Source of the DNA: Isoetes taiwanensis
Lineage: Eukaryota; Streptophyta; Lycopodiopsida; Isoetales; Isoetaceae
NCBI GenBank assembly: GCA_021234155.1
Contig: JAJEKV010000092.1
Coordinates: 1,622,561-1,686,560 of the forward strand
DNA: 64,000 nt
Direction: 5' to 3'
Shown: positions 25,401 through 35,517 of the stretch, piece by piece
Numbering within the stretch: position 1 is the stretch's first letter
Layout of the letters: every line of letters starts with the position of its first letter
The notes under the pieces: model-generated
Seen by the model: only the letters and a program-made list of their open reading frames with translations
What the model was told of the DNA's origin: nothing
Databases searched by the model: none
Made by a program: the position numbers and the translations under genes

Positions 25401-26000
25401 GAAGTCTTCGCTCGTTGTGCTTCGAACGTAGTTAATAATAGCACAGAGCGACCTCTTGCTGAGGTAGTGAGAAACATACTTATATAGAGGCTGAGGATTT
25501 ACTTTCACCACTCTAAAATAGGCTTCATCAACATGAATAAAGCCTTGGGATGTCTGAAAAGACAGTCTCCCTCGCTGACCGGACTCCCCAGCTACTTCAC
25601 TCACGGCCTGGATGGTGCCCATGCAGACAAATTCCCTCTCATCGCACCTTTTGCTCCAAAGACAGATGCACATGTAGGAAAGTAAGGGTGCTGTACTTTC
25701 CGTAGTACCCCTTGTAAAACCATTGAGTTTGGAAGTTTTCGAGATAGCGCGCACTGCCTCCTCAACCCTTCTCTCGTGGGGCGGTTTCGTTTGGGATTTT
25801 AACGGTCCTCTTTGTGTTGTTTCTTGCTGCCTTCTTGTTCAGGCAAATTGTGTGTAAACACGATCTTGTTAGAGAAAGCAAAGTGGCAAAAACTATTCCG
25901 TATCACAAAATGTCTTGCAAAAAGGAAAAAACGAGGGCAAAAAGAGGACAAAAATGCCAAAACAGCACTGCAATCTTGACAAAAAAACAGGTCTAAACAA
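22440..26000 (-). pseudogene. DNA amino-methyltransferase gene with long N-terminal region, copy A
   Basis: Multi-exon gene divergent from the DUF7869-like gene. N-terminal block about 25755-25500 (QTSQGFIHVDEAYFRVV), S/P/K-rich low-complexity region (25400-25150), further unassigned block (25120-24600), basic coiled-coil-like block (24410-24190), then the methyltransferase (23400-22440). The domain opens FDQNNLYSIIHGD. Motif IV is damaged here (LIFPLG), whereas copy C has DLPYGF. Motif I region reads GSGTTIACALKK near 22640. At least two clear introns are visible: donor GTAAGTACTCTC near 23583, acceptor TTTCTTTAG near 23513; and donor GTAAGTCTTATTCC near 23073, acceptor TTCACTAG near 22955. 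The family modifies adenine N6 or cytosine N4 in DNA. The role here is inferred. Several frameshifts. Confidence 0.7.
23885..24130. repeat. Palindrome array in an intron of the methyltransferase gene, copy A
   Basis: Units such as CAATGTGTATTCGAATACACAATG (24027-24050) and CAATGTGTATTGGGAATACACATTG (24064-24089) recur five or six times. They differ at the centre and are spaced by AGAGACAAG or GAAGGAAGGC pieces. Equivalent to 430-720 in copy B. Confidence 0.8.
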
Positions 26001-26079
26001 GTTTTAAAAGCAGAAAAAACGCCTAAAGTTACTAAAAAAATCACGGAAAAGTAACCTTACAAAACCTAAGAACACGAAA

Positions 26080-26312
26080 GTGTATTCCGGAATACACTTA
26101 CGCCTTCGAGGGAAGGCGAAGGTGTATTCCGGAATACACTTACGCCTTCGAGGGAAGGCGTAAAGTGTATTAGAAAGTGTATTCCGAATTTTTTCGCCTT
26201 CCCTCTCGGTAGTGTATTCCGAATACATTTCGCTTTCACCGGAAGGCTTAAAAGTGTATTCCGGAATACACTTTCGCCTTCGAGGGAAGGCGATAGTATA
26301 TTCGGGAATAAG
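26080..26312. promoter_or_regulatory. Central palindrome array in the divergent promoter, copy A
   Basis: Two palindromes alternate: AAGTGTATTCCGGAATACACTT (for example 26087-26109, 26130-26150, 26253-26274) and CGCCTTCGAGGGAAGGCG (26101-26119, 26151-26169, 26276-26293). The array sits between the two divergent genes, where a shared promoter must lie. Binding by an element-encoded protein is inference. Confidence 0.75.
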
Positions 26313-26694
26313 AAACAGACACACAAATGATTGTACCTTGTACTTTCTTACTCACCTCTCCATGTTTTCTCTATGTGTATCGGAATACAGTCTCTGAATA
26401 TTATAATCCATATACTGGCTACCGGGCGAATTTCAGCTTCGTAGATCGAATACTAGAACCGGCTACCAAATTTCCTTTTAAAGGTATCATTTTCGCCTTG
26501 CTCTTTTTCTATGTGAAGCGGAATACGTTTAGCTTTCCTATCCTATCCCCCCGTATTCCGTAATAGCTTTTATTTTGACTTTCACTTGATTAGTACCGAA
26601 CTTCCGCTTGTACCACGGGCGCAGTATTCGAATAAGAAAGGCTCGCGACTACGTAAAGTTTCTCAAATCTCCTAACTATTTTGCAGTTGTTAAG

Positions 26695-29600
26695 ATGATG
26701 AACCGCCAGGAACAAGCTTCCACCACCTTTCGTTGTCTCAAGCTCGCCTAGTTCCGAGGACACGCTTTGGGAACAACGCCATTTCTAGTGAAAACCGGCA
26801 TTCTCCGACTCCTACCTCTACTTCATCGTTGTTGCTTCTCAAGACACACCGAGTCCAAAGACGTAATGTAGACTTCCACCACCCTTCCAACTGGCCACCA
26901 AGTCCTCAGAGACGGATTAATCGGCATCTCCTTCCAAAGCATCACCACCGCCGGAGCATGTTGCCACCACCCTTTGTTCCATCCCGGGACCACCACCTCT
27001 GAAGCTCCACAACAACGGCTGTTCAAGAATAAGCTACCCCCCGCTTGTAGCTTCGCCCCTTCATGCAAACATACAAGGAACACAGAAAGTAAAGAAAACT
27101 GTGAGATTCACTACCAATTCTCTCACCAGGACTTCACTACAAATGAGGACGACGCTCCAGCATGCACTCCTATTCACACAACGGTTGTGACACATGGATT
27201 TACAGAATTCCAGTCCGCTCTGAAGGAGATGTTTGCAAGAACGCCTTTTCAAGATGGTACAAGAACAGCTGATGCCACAACCTCTTATGGGCCATCACCA
27301 TCCTTTAACACTGTACCCCCGCCTTGTCCGGGAACAACTTCACGTGGTCTGTTTTCCTCTACAAACACACCACTCAGGACAGAGGAAGTCACCCCCAGAG
27401 TAGAAGTTTCATCCGAAGGTGAAGACACCAACGAGGAACAAAGAGATTACATGTTCTCCAGCCAACCTTCAAAGAAATTCAAGGTGGATTTTGGTTTGAG
27501 GGCGTGCTCCTCTGTAAGAAGAAGAAATCTTATGGATGAACACAAAATGAGGAGACTTTTGAGAACTAAATGCTGCTCATTGGGTTGCATCAACAGATTT
27601 AACATGGCTAAATTACGAGCAGTTAGAGACAACTACAGTTCCATGACATTGGCAGACCAGAATGCCTACTTAGCTTATCATGTAAGACCAGACCGCAACA
27701 CCTTCTTGCACTACATTAACCGTGAAGAAGTTTGCCAGAAATGTTTTATGGTTGTCCACCGTTTAGGGTCCACCAGAATGTCTAGAATACATAAAAGACT
27801 GGACAAAAATCCAGCAATCGATGATCATTGTGGACCAAGAAGAGTTGTAACCATGCATGCCCTTGTGGCTGTGTCATGGATGGAGAAATATTTCAGAGAA
27901 ACATGTGAGAAGCTACCTAACAGCAACATGTATCATTTAACTGATAACATCACCAAAAAAGATGTTTTTAATGAGTACAAAGAGACTTGCACTGAGCTTC
28001 AGCACATCTCTTACTCACACTTCACCAGACTGTGGAAAAGTGAATTCGGTCTTGTGAAAATTCCTAGAAAACATAGAATGTCTGTTTGCTCAAGGTGTGC
28101 GGAATTAAAGAGTCAACGAGAAACTGCAAAGACAGAGGTCGAAAGAAGTACGCTCATGTTCTCTAATCTCTCACTTGTTTTAAAGAAAATGCTTTGACCT
28201 GACTTCTTCTACAGATATTGTGCAACAGAACCTTGCCAGACATCGTGAACAACAAGCAGCAGAGAGAAGAAAGCTTGCCAAGCACAGAAAAAAAGCTCTT
28301 GAACGTCCACTGCAATACATGTCTGTTGTGATTGATGGAATGGACCAAAAAAAAACAACTCTACCACATTTCTTGAACATTCCTAAAGATGTGCCAGAGG
28401 AATGTTTTGTTAAGGTCCACCTTGTAGGAGCTATGGTCTTCAAAGGAAGTTTAAAGTGCAATGTATTTTTGACGTATCCAAACTTGCATGGTGACCCGAA
28501 CCTCACAATTACAATTCTTAACAAGGTCCTGTGCGAGCAAGAGCAATTACCACCAGTGCTTTATCTGCAACTTGACAATACTACAAGGGAGAACAAGAAT
28601 CAAACACTCTTCGCGTACTGTGCCATGTTAGTGGAGCTAGGGATCTTTAGAAAAGTGAAGCTCGGTTTCTTACTTGTAGGCCACACTCATGATCAGATTG
28701 ATCAAATGTTCAGCAGATTTTCTGTGCGCCTTAGTAGGAAGAAGGCTTTCTATCTTCCTTCTTTAGTTCGAATTATTGAAGATTCTTACACTCCCACTCC
28801 AGTGGTCGATCTTCTTAAAGAGACTGCTGATTTCTGAGAGTTTGTTTTCTCTCAACGTTCAAACAGAGAACAAGCTGTGAACAAGTTAAATGATCTCACC
28901 TTTCAACATCACATCAAGTTCTACTTGAAGGATGGCCAAAGCTTCTTACAGGGGAAGAAGTATACCACAACTAAGGACTGGAGTCCACCAGAGGGATTAA
29001 GCTTCCTTAAATATATTCCAGACACTTCCTTCATAGAACGTGCTGAACAACTTCCTCTCAAAAATCCTAAGGAGTCCAAGCAGAAGAAAAGTACCCCAGA
29101 GTCATCCTTAAAAGCCATTGAAAATGGAATTTCCTCAGGCTTTAAGTACTTCTTAGAAGAAGATCGGATGTGGTGGAGTAATTTCTTTGTCGAACAGAAA
29201 ATTGTTGTACAAAATATAGCTCTAAGACAGTTGCAAGAACCATTTCAATGGCCTGACACCTTCCATCAACCCCAGCACCAAGCAGGTCCAAGCAATGCTA
29301 CATTTGCACCTGCAGTAGAAGACGAGGAGGATCGAGTCATGTACCTCGGACCAAGACGCAGGAATGAGCCTCAAGGTAATATCACAGAAATTACCAAAGG
29401 TATGCTAATTGCTCTTCCGACTGAGGAGGATGACAAAGGTCGACCGTTCTGGATAGCAAAAGTGCTTGACACAGTCAAGGAGGAAGGCTTAATCATTAAA
29501 CTCAAGATTCATTGGCTTGCAACACGCTCAGAAAATGCTTTTGAAGGTAGATATGAGTTAGAAATGAGAAGCCAAGGAAAAGGGAGAAAGTCCAAGAAGG

Positions 29601-29851
29601 TGGGTTGTAGGGACGAGCTGAACCTTAATGACGTGACTATATTGTGCTATGATTTTAAATTGAAATCTGACAATCGTCTACACCAGAGGACTATCAATTT
29701 GCTTAAAAAAGCTTGTAATTACGAAGAAGATGATGAAGAAGGTGGTGGCAATGCTTCACCGTCTGTTGATAGTGATGAGGAAGATAACTCAAGCACTTCC
29801 TCGAGTGACAGTGAAAGAAGTGAAGGTGATGACGATGGCATAAATGAATGA
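26695..29851 (+). CDS. DUF7869-like protein, putative DDE-type transposase of element M
   Basis: Nearly intact. ATGATG at 26695 is the likely start, although the open frame in the first 280 bp is broken. Open frames run 26974-28147, 28215-28834 and 28838-29851. A 66-bp intron (GTACGC at 28149 to CAG at 28214) joins the first two in frame, and a single TGA (28835) separates the last two. The central part carries VIDGMDQKKT (about 28327), LQLDNTTRENKNQ (about 28567) and VGHTHDQIDQMF (about 28676), hallmarks I recall of the DUF7869 family. Their aspartates could form an RNase H-fold DDE/D site (inference). The C-terminal third has a Tudor- or chromo-like stretch (GMLIALPTEEDDKGRPFWIA) and an acidic serine-rich tail. 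No catalytic assignment is proven. Confidence 0.7.
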
Positions 29852-30194
29852 TGACGTCCTGGATCCCTCTCCCATCACTCCTCACACTTTTGCACATAAC
29901 TGAGTCTTAGAAAAAGACTGTAAATTTTGGATGTGAATATGAAGATTCTATCTTCAAATTTTGAGAATACTACAGTTTCAGTTACAGACTTACTTCAATT
30001 TTTTGTTAAATATTTTTATCCTCTGAAATTAGAGTTTCTCTCTTAAAACATACTTTAAGAACATTCTATTTGCTAAGAAAAGTGACACTTTAAAAAAGGC
30101 AATTCTTTCGTTGCAAAAAAAAAATTAGTCATTTGGGGGGTGTCAAAATAGAATTTCATGCATCTTTTTTTTTAACCTCGTTTTACCCTCCTTT
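29852..30194 (+). other. 3' untranslated region of the DUF7869-like gene
   Basis: AT-rich, no coding signal. A hairpin-like CTTAGAAAAAGACTG stretch and A/T runs lead to the right terminus of element M. Copy C has the same sequence in reverse at 4163-4290. Confidence 0.5.
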
Positions 30195-30276
30195 TTGTTA
30201 AAAAAAAGGGAATCTTTGAGGAATATTCCTTCTGCTCTCGTTTCAATGATTTGCTCCCGTTTAATACGCAACTTTG
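30195..30276 (-). repeat. Element M right terminus
   Basis: On the minus strand it reads CAAAGTTGCGTATTAAACGGGAG, then TCAAAGATTCCCTTT about 30 bp further in, matching the left terminus. The spacer between the two blocks differs in length and sequence from the left side. Confidence 0.65.
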
Positions 30277-31206
30277 TTTCCTGGGTCCCCGACCACATCT
30301 CGTACCACCACTCATCAATCCCTTCATTCCCTACCTCACAATCACCAGGCCGGAACTTCACGCCCTTCTTCATCTGGTCATGTTCAACACAACACCACGC
30401 ATGTCACCGTCTCCTCTTCCTCCACTGAAACCATGCCCTCCACTTCCCGTCATGTCTCTCAAACATCTCAGACAAGGCAGCAACAAGGCCCTGCACCTCC
30501 ACATCCTCGCCAGCTTCTGTATCAATACCAGCAGGATGTTCAAGCCGCAGCCCTGAAGCTACAAGAATCCCAGGACGCTCTCATGAATGGTGTCCAAGCG
30601 TCCATGGAGGCCTCGGATGCCGTTCATAGAGACCTTCAAGCTGCCAACACACAAGTTCAAACTCTGGAGGACAAACTTCAAGAAAAGCACGAGGCTCTAT
30701 TAGAGGCCCGTGAAGCTCTCACGACCGCACAAGATCGAAACAGCCAGCTTGCTGATCAACAGGCTCAGTTGCAAACCACAATTCAGGAATTGCTGGAGCA
30801 CGTCAAGGCCAAGGATACTCTCCTGGGCGACAAGGAAAAAGATCTTGGCAAACTCAACACTTTGTATACTGAACTTTCTCAGAGTTACCGCCAACAAGTT
30901 CAGGACCTCACAGAACGTGATACTCGAATCACCTCTTTAGAAGTTCAGCTGTCCACGCTGACTTCTCAGCTCACGCCTCTTCAAGATCAGCTTACGGAAG
31001 CTCAGAAACAGAAAATTGTTGATGACGCCGAGATTGCCACGCTGCGCCTCCACACTCCTGGGCAATCCTCTTCACATGGCCCGCTATCTCATAAAAGGGT
31101 CCGGGATCAGTCACGCCTTCTGTTAGAGAAAGACAACCGGATCCGTGACCTCGAACATCAGCTACAGCAAGCTGTTCAGTCTGCTGATGAGGCCCAAACT
31201 AAATAA
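30277..31206 (+). CDS. GyA extra ORF, 3' part with long coiled coil
   Basis: Open from about 30274 to the TAA at 31204-31206. After a Ser/Thr/Pro-rich start, about 230 residues form a continuous heptad-like, Q/E/L-rich coiled coil (for example VQTLEDKLQEKHEALLEARE). It probably forms the C-terminal part of the ORF that starts at 21371, now split by element M, with one frame change near the join. Coiled coils follow the N-terminal domain in several Athila/Tat extra ORFs, but I cannot name the family. It could also be an independent ORF. Confidence 0.5.
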   Translation, partial: FPGSPTTSRTTTHQSLHSLPHNHQAGTSRPSSSGHVQHNTTHVTVSSSSTETMPSTSRHVSQTSQTRQQQGPAPPHPRQLLYQYQQDVQAAALKLQESQDALMNGVQASMEASDAVHRDLQAANTQVQTLEDKLQEKHEALLEAREALTTAQDRNSQLADQQAQLQTTIQELLEHVKAKDTLLGDKEKDLGKLNTLYTELSQSYRQQVQDLTERDTRITSLEVQLSTLTSQLTPLQDQLTEAQKQKIVDDAEIATLRLHTPGQSSSHGPLSHKRVRDQSRLLLEKDNRIRDLEHQLQQAVQSADEAQTK

Positions 31207-31233
31207 GAGGGCTACATTAACATCGCCCTCCAC

Positions 31234-32272
31234 ATGTCTGTAGACTTCGCTATTCCTTCCAGTTATCTAGATTATGTGGTTGCCCGCCGCCACCTATTTC
31301 TCCTGAAGTGGTATGCGGCAGATGGTCCAGTTGATGTCCCCTTGCGCACTGAGGATTTTCTTCGGATTTGGCCAGATCTCTCAGTTGAAGACAAAGCTTC
31401 TAGTCTTCGACCTCATTCACTGTGCAGACCCGGATTTGATCACCTTTAGAGTTGTTCAGCCGATGACGTACATTTTCCATGACTTCTATCTGGCTGATAC
31501 ACAGGACCAATTTCGTGATGGGCCACATCAGAACTTTCAGGGTGACTCACAGGCTCACTGGTTGCTCTTGGATAACAACCCCTATCTGTCCGATCATGAT
31601 CGGACTCACGCTCTTCATCAAGAGTACATGCCCGAGCTTGCTCATAATTTACCTCTATGGCAAGCCGAAACGCTGGAACAAGTGCGGAAGAATCTTGGGC
31701 ATCCTGAGGATCTTCCATTTGCCCAAGTTTATATGCAGCACTTAGCAGGCTACAATCAACTGCGTGGCCTTCTGGATAGCAAGACAGTCCCCACGGGTTG
31801 GGATAGCCCTCCTGTATACTCTCAGCTCTCTGCTTCTGCCTGGGACCAGTGGTGCAAAGCTCTTGATCCCGACCTCGTCCGTGAATTCCGAGAGCAAGCT
31901 CAACAGCCCACGCCCACGGGTGTGGCCCCCTCTCCATATGCTTCATTGGTCCCTCCACGCCCACGGTTCCTTACCTCGGATTGGCGTCTTCCCTTTTGGA
32001 CTAAGGTCCTGGACGGCCACGCTGGGTGGACTCCTCCCCAGATCTCCACGGATCTTCGGTGGCACCCCCTCTTTGTCAGATGCTCCAATTGGGAAGATGG
32101 TGCCACCTTGGACACTACTGCAAATTGGATCTATATTGCTAATGAGCATGGTTGGCAACGGCCTGCTGATGCTCTTCATGGCCTTGATACCTTCTTACAG
32201 AATGCCGCCACCTCACCAGACCCTTCAGTTCACCGTCAAGCTGGTTTCTGTGCCTCCTTTTCATCACTCTGA
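31234..32272 (+). pseudogene. GyA last ORF before the 3' LTR (one frameshift)
   Basis: The ATG at 31234 reads MSVDFAIPSSYLDYVVARRH. Near 31390 the frame changes and continues to a stop at 32270-32272, giving about 345 codons. The protein is rich in Trp, Pro and His (LTSDWRLPFWTKVLDGH). No recognised domain, signal peptide or membrane span. It ends directly before the polypurine tract, so it belongs to the retrotransposon. Confidence 0.5.
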
Positions 32273-32280
32273 GTGTCGTT

Positions 32281-32293
32281 TGGTGGGGGGGAG
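32281..32293 (+). promoter_or_regulatory. GyA polypurine tract
   Basis: TGGTGGGGGGGAG lies directly before the TGTTAG start of the 3' LTR, the expected place of the plus-strand primer. Confidence 0.85.
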
Positions 32294-32887
32294 TGTTAGT
32301 CCTGTGCCTCCTGGTACAGGACTATTCATGCATACGACGGACCAGGTCAAGGCCAAGGATCCACAACCAGGCACGGGTCAGTCGTCAAAGGCCACGCAGA
32401 AGACCAAGCAGACCACGCAGACAAAGACCACGCCTGGCGTCAAGAGCAGGCGCTCAGACAAGTGACGGCCCGTCACCGCCCGCATCAGCGTCAGCGTGAT
32501 TTCAGGCACTTCAAGAGGCACCGCCAGCATTCCTGCAAATCAGGCCTTCTTCCAGGAGTCGGCACCGAAATCAGTCAGAGTGTCTATATTGGGCCAAAGG
32601 CCATTGTACTATATATATGAGTAGAGCTAGCACATGAGTTTTTAGATGAGTTTTGAGTCTTGTCTCACATCAGTTTTCTCTCGATTGCGAGAGCTCATGT
32701 ATCTTCATTGACATCAAGGAAGTTGTTCTCATTATTGTGGTCTCATTGTTCTCTTTTTGTTCTGTTCTCTCTTTCTTGTTCTTTTCTTGCAAATCACGCG
32801 TGACATAGCTCCCGGATTCTCCTGTTAGATACAAGGGTCCTCACAGAGGGCTGTCTTGCAGGAGTTCCCGAACCCAGACCCCAAACA
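32294..32887 (+). repeat. GyA 3' LTR, 594 bp
   Basis: It starts TGTTAGTCCTG and ends CCCCAAACA. It matches the GyB LTR (50761-51350, minus strand) over its length. It contains CTATATATATGAG (about 32610), a likely TATA region. The following bases AGTGG (32888-32892) would be the right half of a 5-bp target duplication whose partner is not in the window. Confidence 0.9.
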
Positions 32888-33768
32888 AGTGGCGTGGCTA
32901 CCGGCGTCAAGGGAAGAGCGTCACGGGCCGTGGGCTTTCCCACACGCTGACAGACGTCACACGTGCAAGCATAAGCGTGGGCATCTTTGAAGAGCGTGGG
33001 CCAAAAATATCCTGCCAAAAGAATTTTGCGTGCCGTGGCATCACCACTAAAATGATCACCACCAAGCCCCTCGTGGGCTTGTCGAACAATATCGGGCACC
33101 TCATGAGGAAGGACACAACGGCGGAGGACCATGTCTTTACCGCGTTTGTATAGATGGCCTGCAACCATAGTGTAGTCACGGACCTCTCTGAGAAACTGAT
33201 GGCGGCGGGAGCGAAGCTTATCTAGAGAGAGCGTCGGATCTTCTGGAGGAAGAGCGCCAGTGAGAAGATATTGCTGAAAGTTGTGAAACCAATGGGGCGT
33301 GGCCGTGACCAGGAACAATTGAGCGTCTGGAAAGGCGTCAGAAACACCCGTGGAGGGATCATCCGTGTGGATGCGTGAAAGATAATCAGGCACCACATGA
33401 GACTTGCCTGCCTTATGAACAATTTCGAAGGGAGCGAATTCTTGCAGAAGAAGGACCCAACGAGCAATTCTACCTGTGGGCGTGGCTTTGTTGATTAAAT
33501 AAAGAAGAGCTTGATGATCAACAAAGAACTTGATCTGGCTGCCCAACAAATAGTGACGGAAACGTTGGACACAGAAAACTAAGCCCAAGGCTTCTCGTTC
33601 CGTGGCAGAGTAGTTGCGCTCAGCAGGATTGAGTTTCCGGCTGGCATAGCGGATCGGTTTATCCGTGTGGTCATCATAGGCCTGTGAAAGAACAGCATCA
33701 ATGGCAAAAGCAGAGACATCAATATGAACATGAAAGGGCTTGTCCCATTGAGGAGGAACAAGCACCGG
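32888..33768 (-). pseudogene. GyB RNase H and integrase zinc region (cut)
   Basis: From 33763 downwards the minus strand reads VLVPPQWDKPFHVHIDVSAF, then RNase H blocks (LNPAERNYSATEREALGLVF; FFVDHQALLYLINKATPTG). An H2C2-type zinc site follows (HEVPDIVRQAHEGL and CTCDVCQR near 32950-33120). The frame is open across this part, so the segment was recently functional. The catalytic core of integrase is missing because GyA inserted at 32888. The left side joins the RT at 46930 once the chromovirus is removed. Confidence 0.85.
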
Positions 33769-35312
33769 TGTGACGTTCCAGCACAGTATACGGTCCCAGG
33801 ACGTATACTGTACTGCCCCGTCACGCGTACACGCCACTCCGACCGACGTGTACGCCAACGGATAACCAGGTAAGTAGCCCTTGGGGGCAACTTGTTAGAT
33901 ATGTTCACATGTTATTAATGTGCACATGTGCACATTAATGTGGGCACACCTTTCCATGTTGGCATATTTTGCCACCTAGCCATTAAAGGCAAGTGGGGCC
34001 TTTCCAATTATCCCACATGCCAAAATGGGTAATTGGAAACCCTAGCCTAAACCCCATGTCTATTTAGGGTAGGAAAACCCTAGCTTGCTAGTTTTCGTCC
34101 TTAGGGTTTTAGAGCTCGGGTTTTGGCTGCCCCAGAGCCAAAAACCGCCCCGTGACGCCTGCCCTTAATTGCGCCATCGGTTCCCCAAATTGATCAGCCC
34201 GGCCAGATGGTTGAACTCAGTCGGGAGGAGCCACTCAAGGATCAGATTTGGTCAATTTAATAGCTTAAACCGTCTTCTAGTCATAGAATCCGTAGAGGTT
34301 TAGACTATTAAATTGCCCATAGCAGCTATCTAGAGCTTAGATCTGGGACACTAACTAAAGAACCTAACTCTATGATTAGATCTAGTTCTTTAGTTCTTCC
34401 GTGATGTATTTGGATGATGTATCTGTGAACTCCTTGTATTGGGAAGGGGGTAGAGGCCCTAAAGCTTGTAGTTGATGCTCCTAGAGTAGCCTCTCTAGCA
34501 CACTTGTGAGATTCGCCCAGGCACAAGAACCACACCGGGTTGTGGGTGAAGGGGCCGACCGGCTTAGAAGGAGGTTCGTGTTTCGACTCTTGAACGATCC
34601 CTATGGTGTGTTAGTGCTACCGGGGTCATTGTGACTAGGTCTAATGGCTTACCACCGAAAAGGGTAAGGCATGGGCTCACACCGTGAAGTGGTGTACACT
34701 TTTGGGTTCGGTCGAATACGGCAAAGTGGGCCCTCTAGTCACCTTGAGTCAGCATGTAGATCTCGGAGGGAGTGATCCCTACCGCCCCATCGAACCGGGG
34801 AGATGAAACCCGTGAATAGCCCTTTTGGCTATGCATCCCGTGGCTACACAGTCCCAACACTTTCAAAGCCTACTCGCAAAGTGTGCACATGGGAGGGGCG
34901 GATGGAGTGGACAACCCAATGCCATGTTCTTATGCCGCCCAAATCCATTGCCATGAATTATGTCCGCAATGAACTCCGGAGACCCAAGCCGTCAGTCATT
35001 CCCTTGAGTCTGAGCCTTGGGTAGGATTCCCTATGTGATGTGCTGATCTTTGTCTATGCAGATATGTGGAGGACCATCCTTCGTGATGGTCATATGATGT
35101 TGATGTATGTACTACCGACATGTATGTTTACGCTTCCGCAGCCTAGGTAGGCCCCGAGGGAGAGGGGTAGAATGACACCTTCACTCTTCCCATCGGGACT
35201 CGTTACGGTGTGTTGATATGTGGAGGGCCCTGTATCAGCATGGAGCTGGTGTGGGGGAAGAACTCCTGTTTGTATACGGTGAGAGCACCGTATGCGAGTA
35301 GGGGACGTCACA
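33769..35312 (+). repeat. Chromovirus left LTR, 1544 bp
   Basis: Bounded by TGTGACGT and ACGTCACA. It contains a 10-bp perfect hairpin near its start (ACAGTATACG and CGTATACTGT, about 33786-33814) and AAACCCTAG / TTAGGGTTT motifs near 34045-34115. It differs from the right LTR mostly in short patches. Confidence 0.9.
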
Positions 35313-35313
35313 G

Positions 35314-35325
35314 TGGTATCAGAGC
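35314..35325 (+). promoter_or_regulatory. Primer binding site, tRNA-Met type
   Basis: TGGTATCAGAGC, one base after the left LTR, is the standard plant primer site complementary to the 3' end of initiator methionine tRNA. Confidence 0.95.
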
Positions 35326-35517
35326 AATGTTCTTGGAGACCAAGAGCAAAGCAACCGCCATGTCCCAAAGGTGGTACTAACTTGATAGGATCCTCAAGCC
35401 TCGAAAAGTGGGAAATTTTTTTCTCATCTTTGTAGTTTATGCTAAGCTAATAACAATTAAGTGAATTGGAATTTAACAAGATTAAAAAGAATGAGCCAAA
35501 ATTTTTCCAAGTGAGGT

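Larger units (their letters stand above)
22034..30276. mobile_element. Element M copy A: DUF7869-like gene plus DNA methyltransferase, 8.2 kb
   Basis: The most complete copy. The outer termini align as imperfect 23-bp inverted repeats (CAnnnTTGCnnATTAAACGGGAG, 18 of 23 identical), followed inside by a second shared block TCAAAGATTCCCTTT. A minus-strand gene ends in a methyltransferase domain, and a plus-strand gene encodes a DUF7869-like protein. They diverge from a central palindrome array. The element interrupts an ORF of GyA. Copies B, C and D in this window show that it is a repeated family. Confidence 0.8.
10100..32887 (+). mobile_element. Athila-like Ty3 retrotransposon GyA (5' LTR partial), interrupted twice
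   Basis: The order is partial LTR, degenerate gag, protease, reverse transcriptase, RNase H, integrase, extra ORFs, polypurine tract, then a complete 594-bp LTR. The LTR and gag-pol match the second copy GyB on the minus strand. Two insertions split GyA: a CACTA-like element in the RT (14138-18254) and element M copy A in an extra ORF (22034-30276). Its right LTR end sits exactly at the break in GyB integrase, so GyA probably inserted into GyB. The rest of GyA's left LTR is missing or left of the window. Confidence 0.85.

Noticed and set aside
26080..26312. CRISPR-like repeat array
   Set aside because: Units are palindromes of variable centre with no unique spacers of constant length, no cas genes, and the setting is a plant transposon.
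22034..30276. piggyBac element, because of the TTAA at both ends
   Set aside because: No piggyBac-type transposase is present, and copies share bases outside the TTAA, so the TTAA is probably internal.
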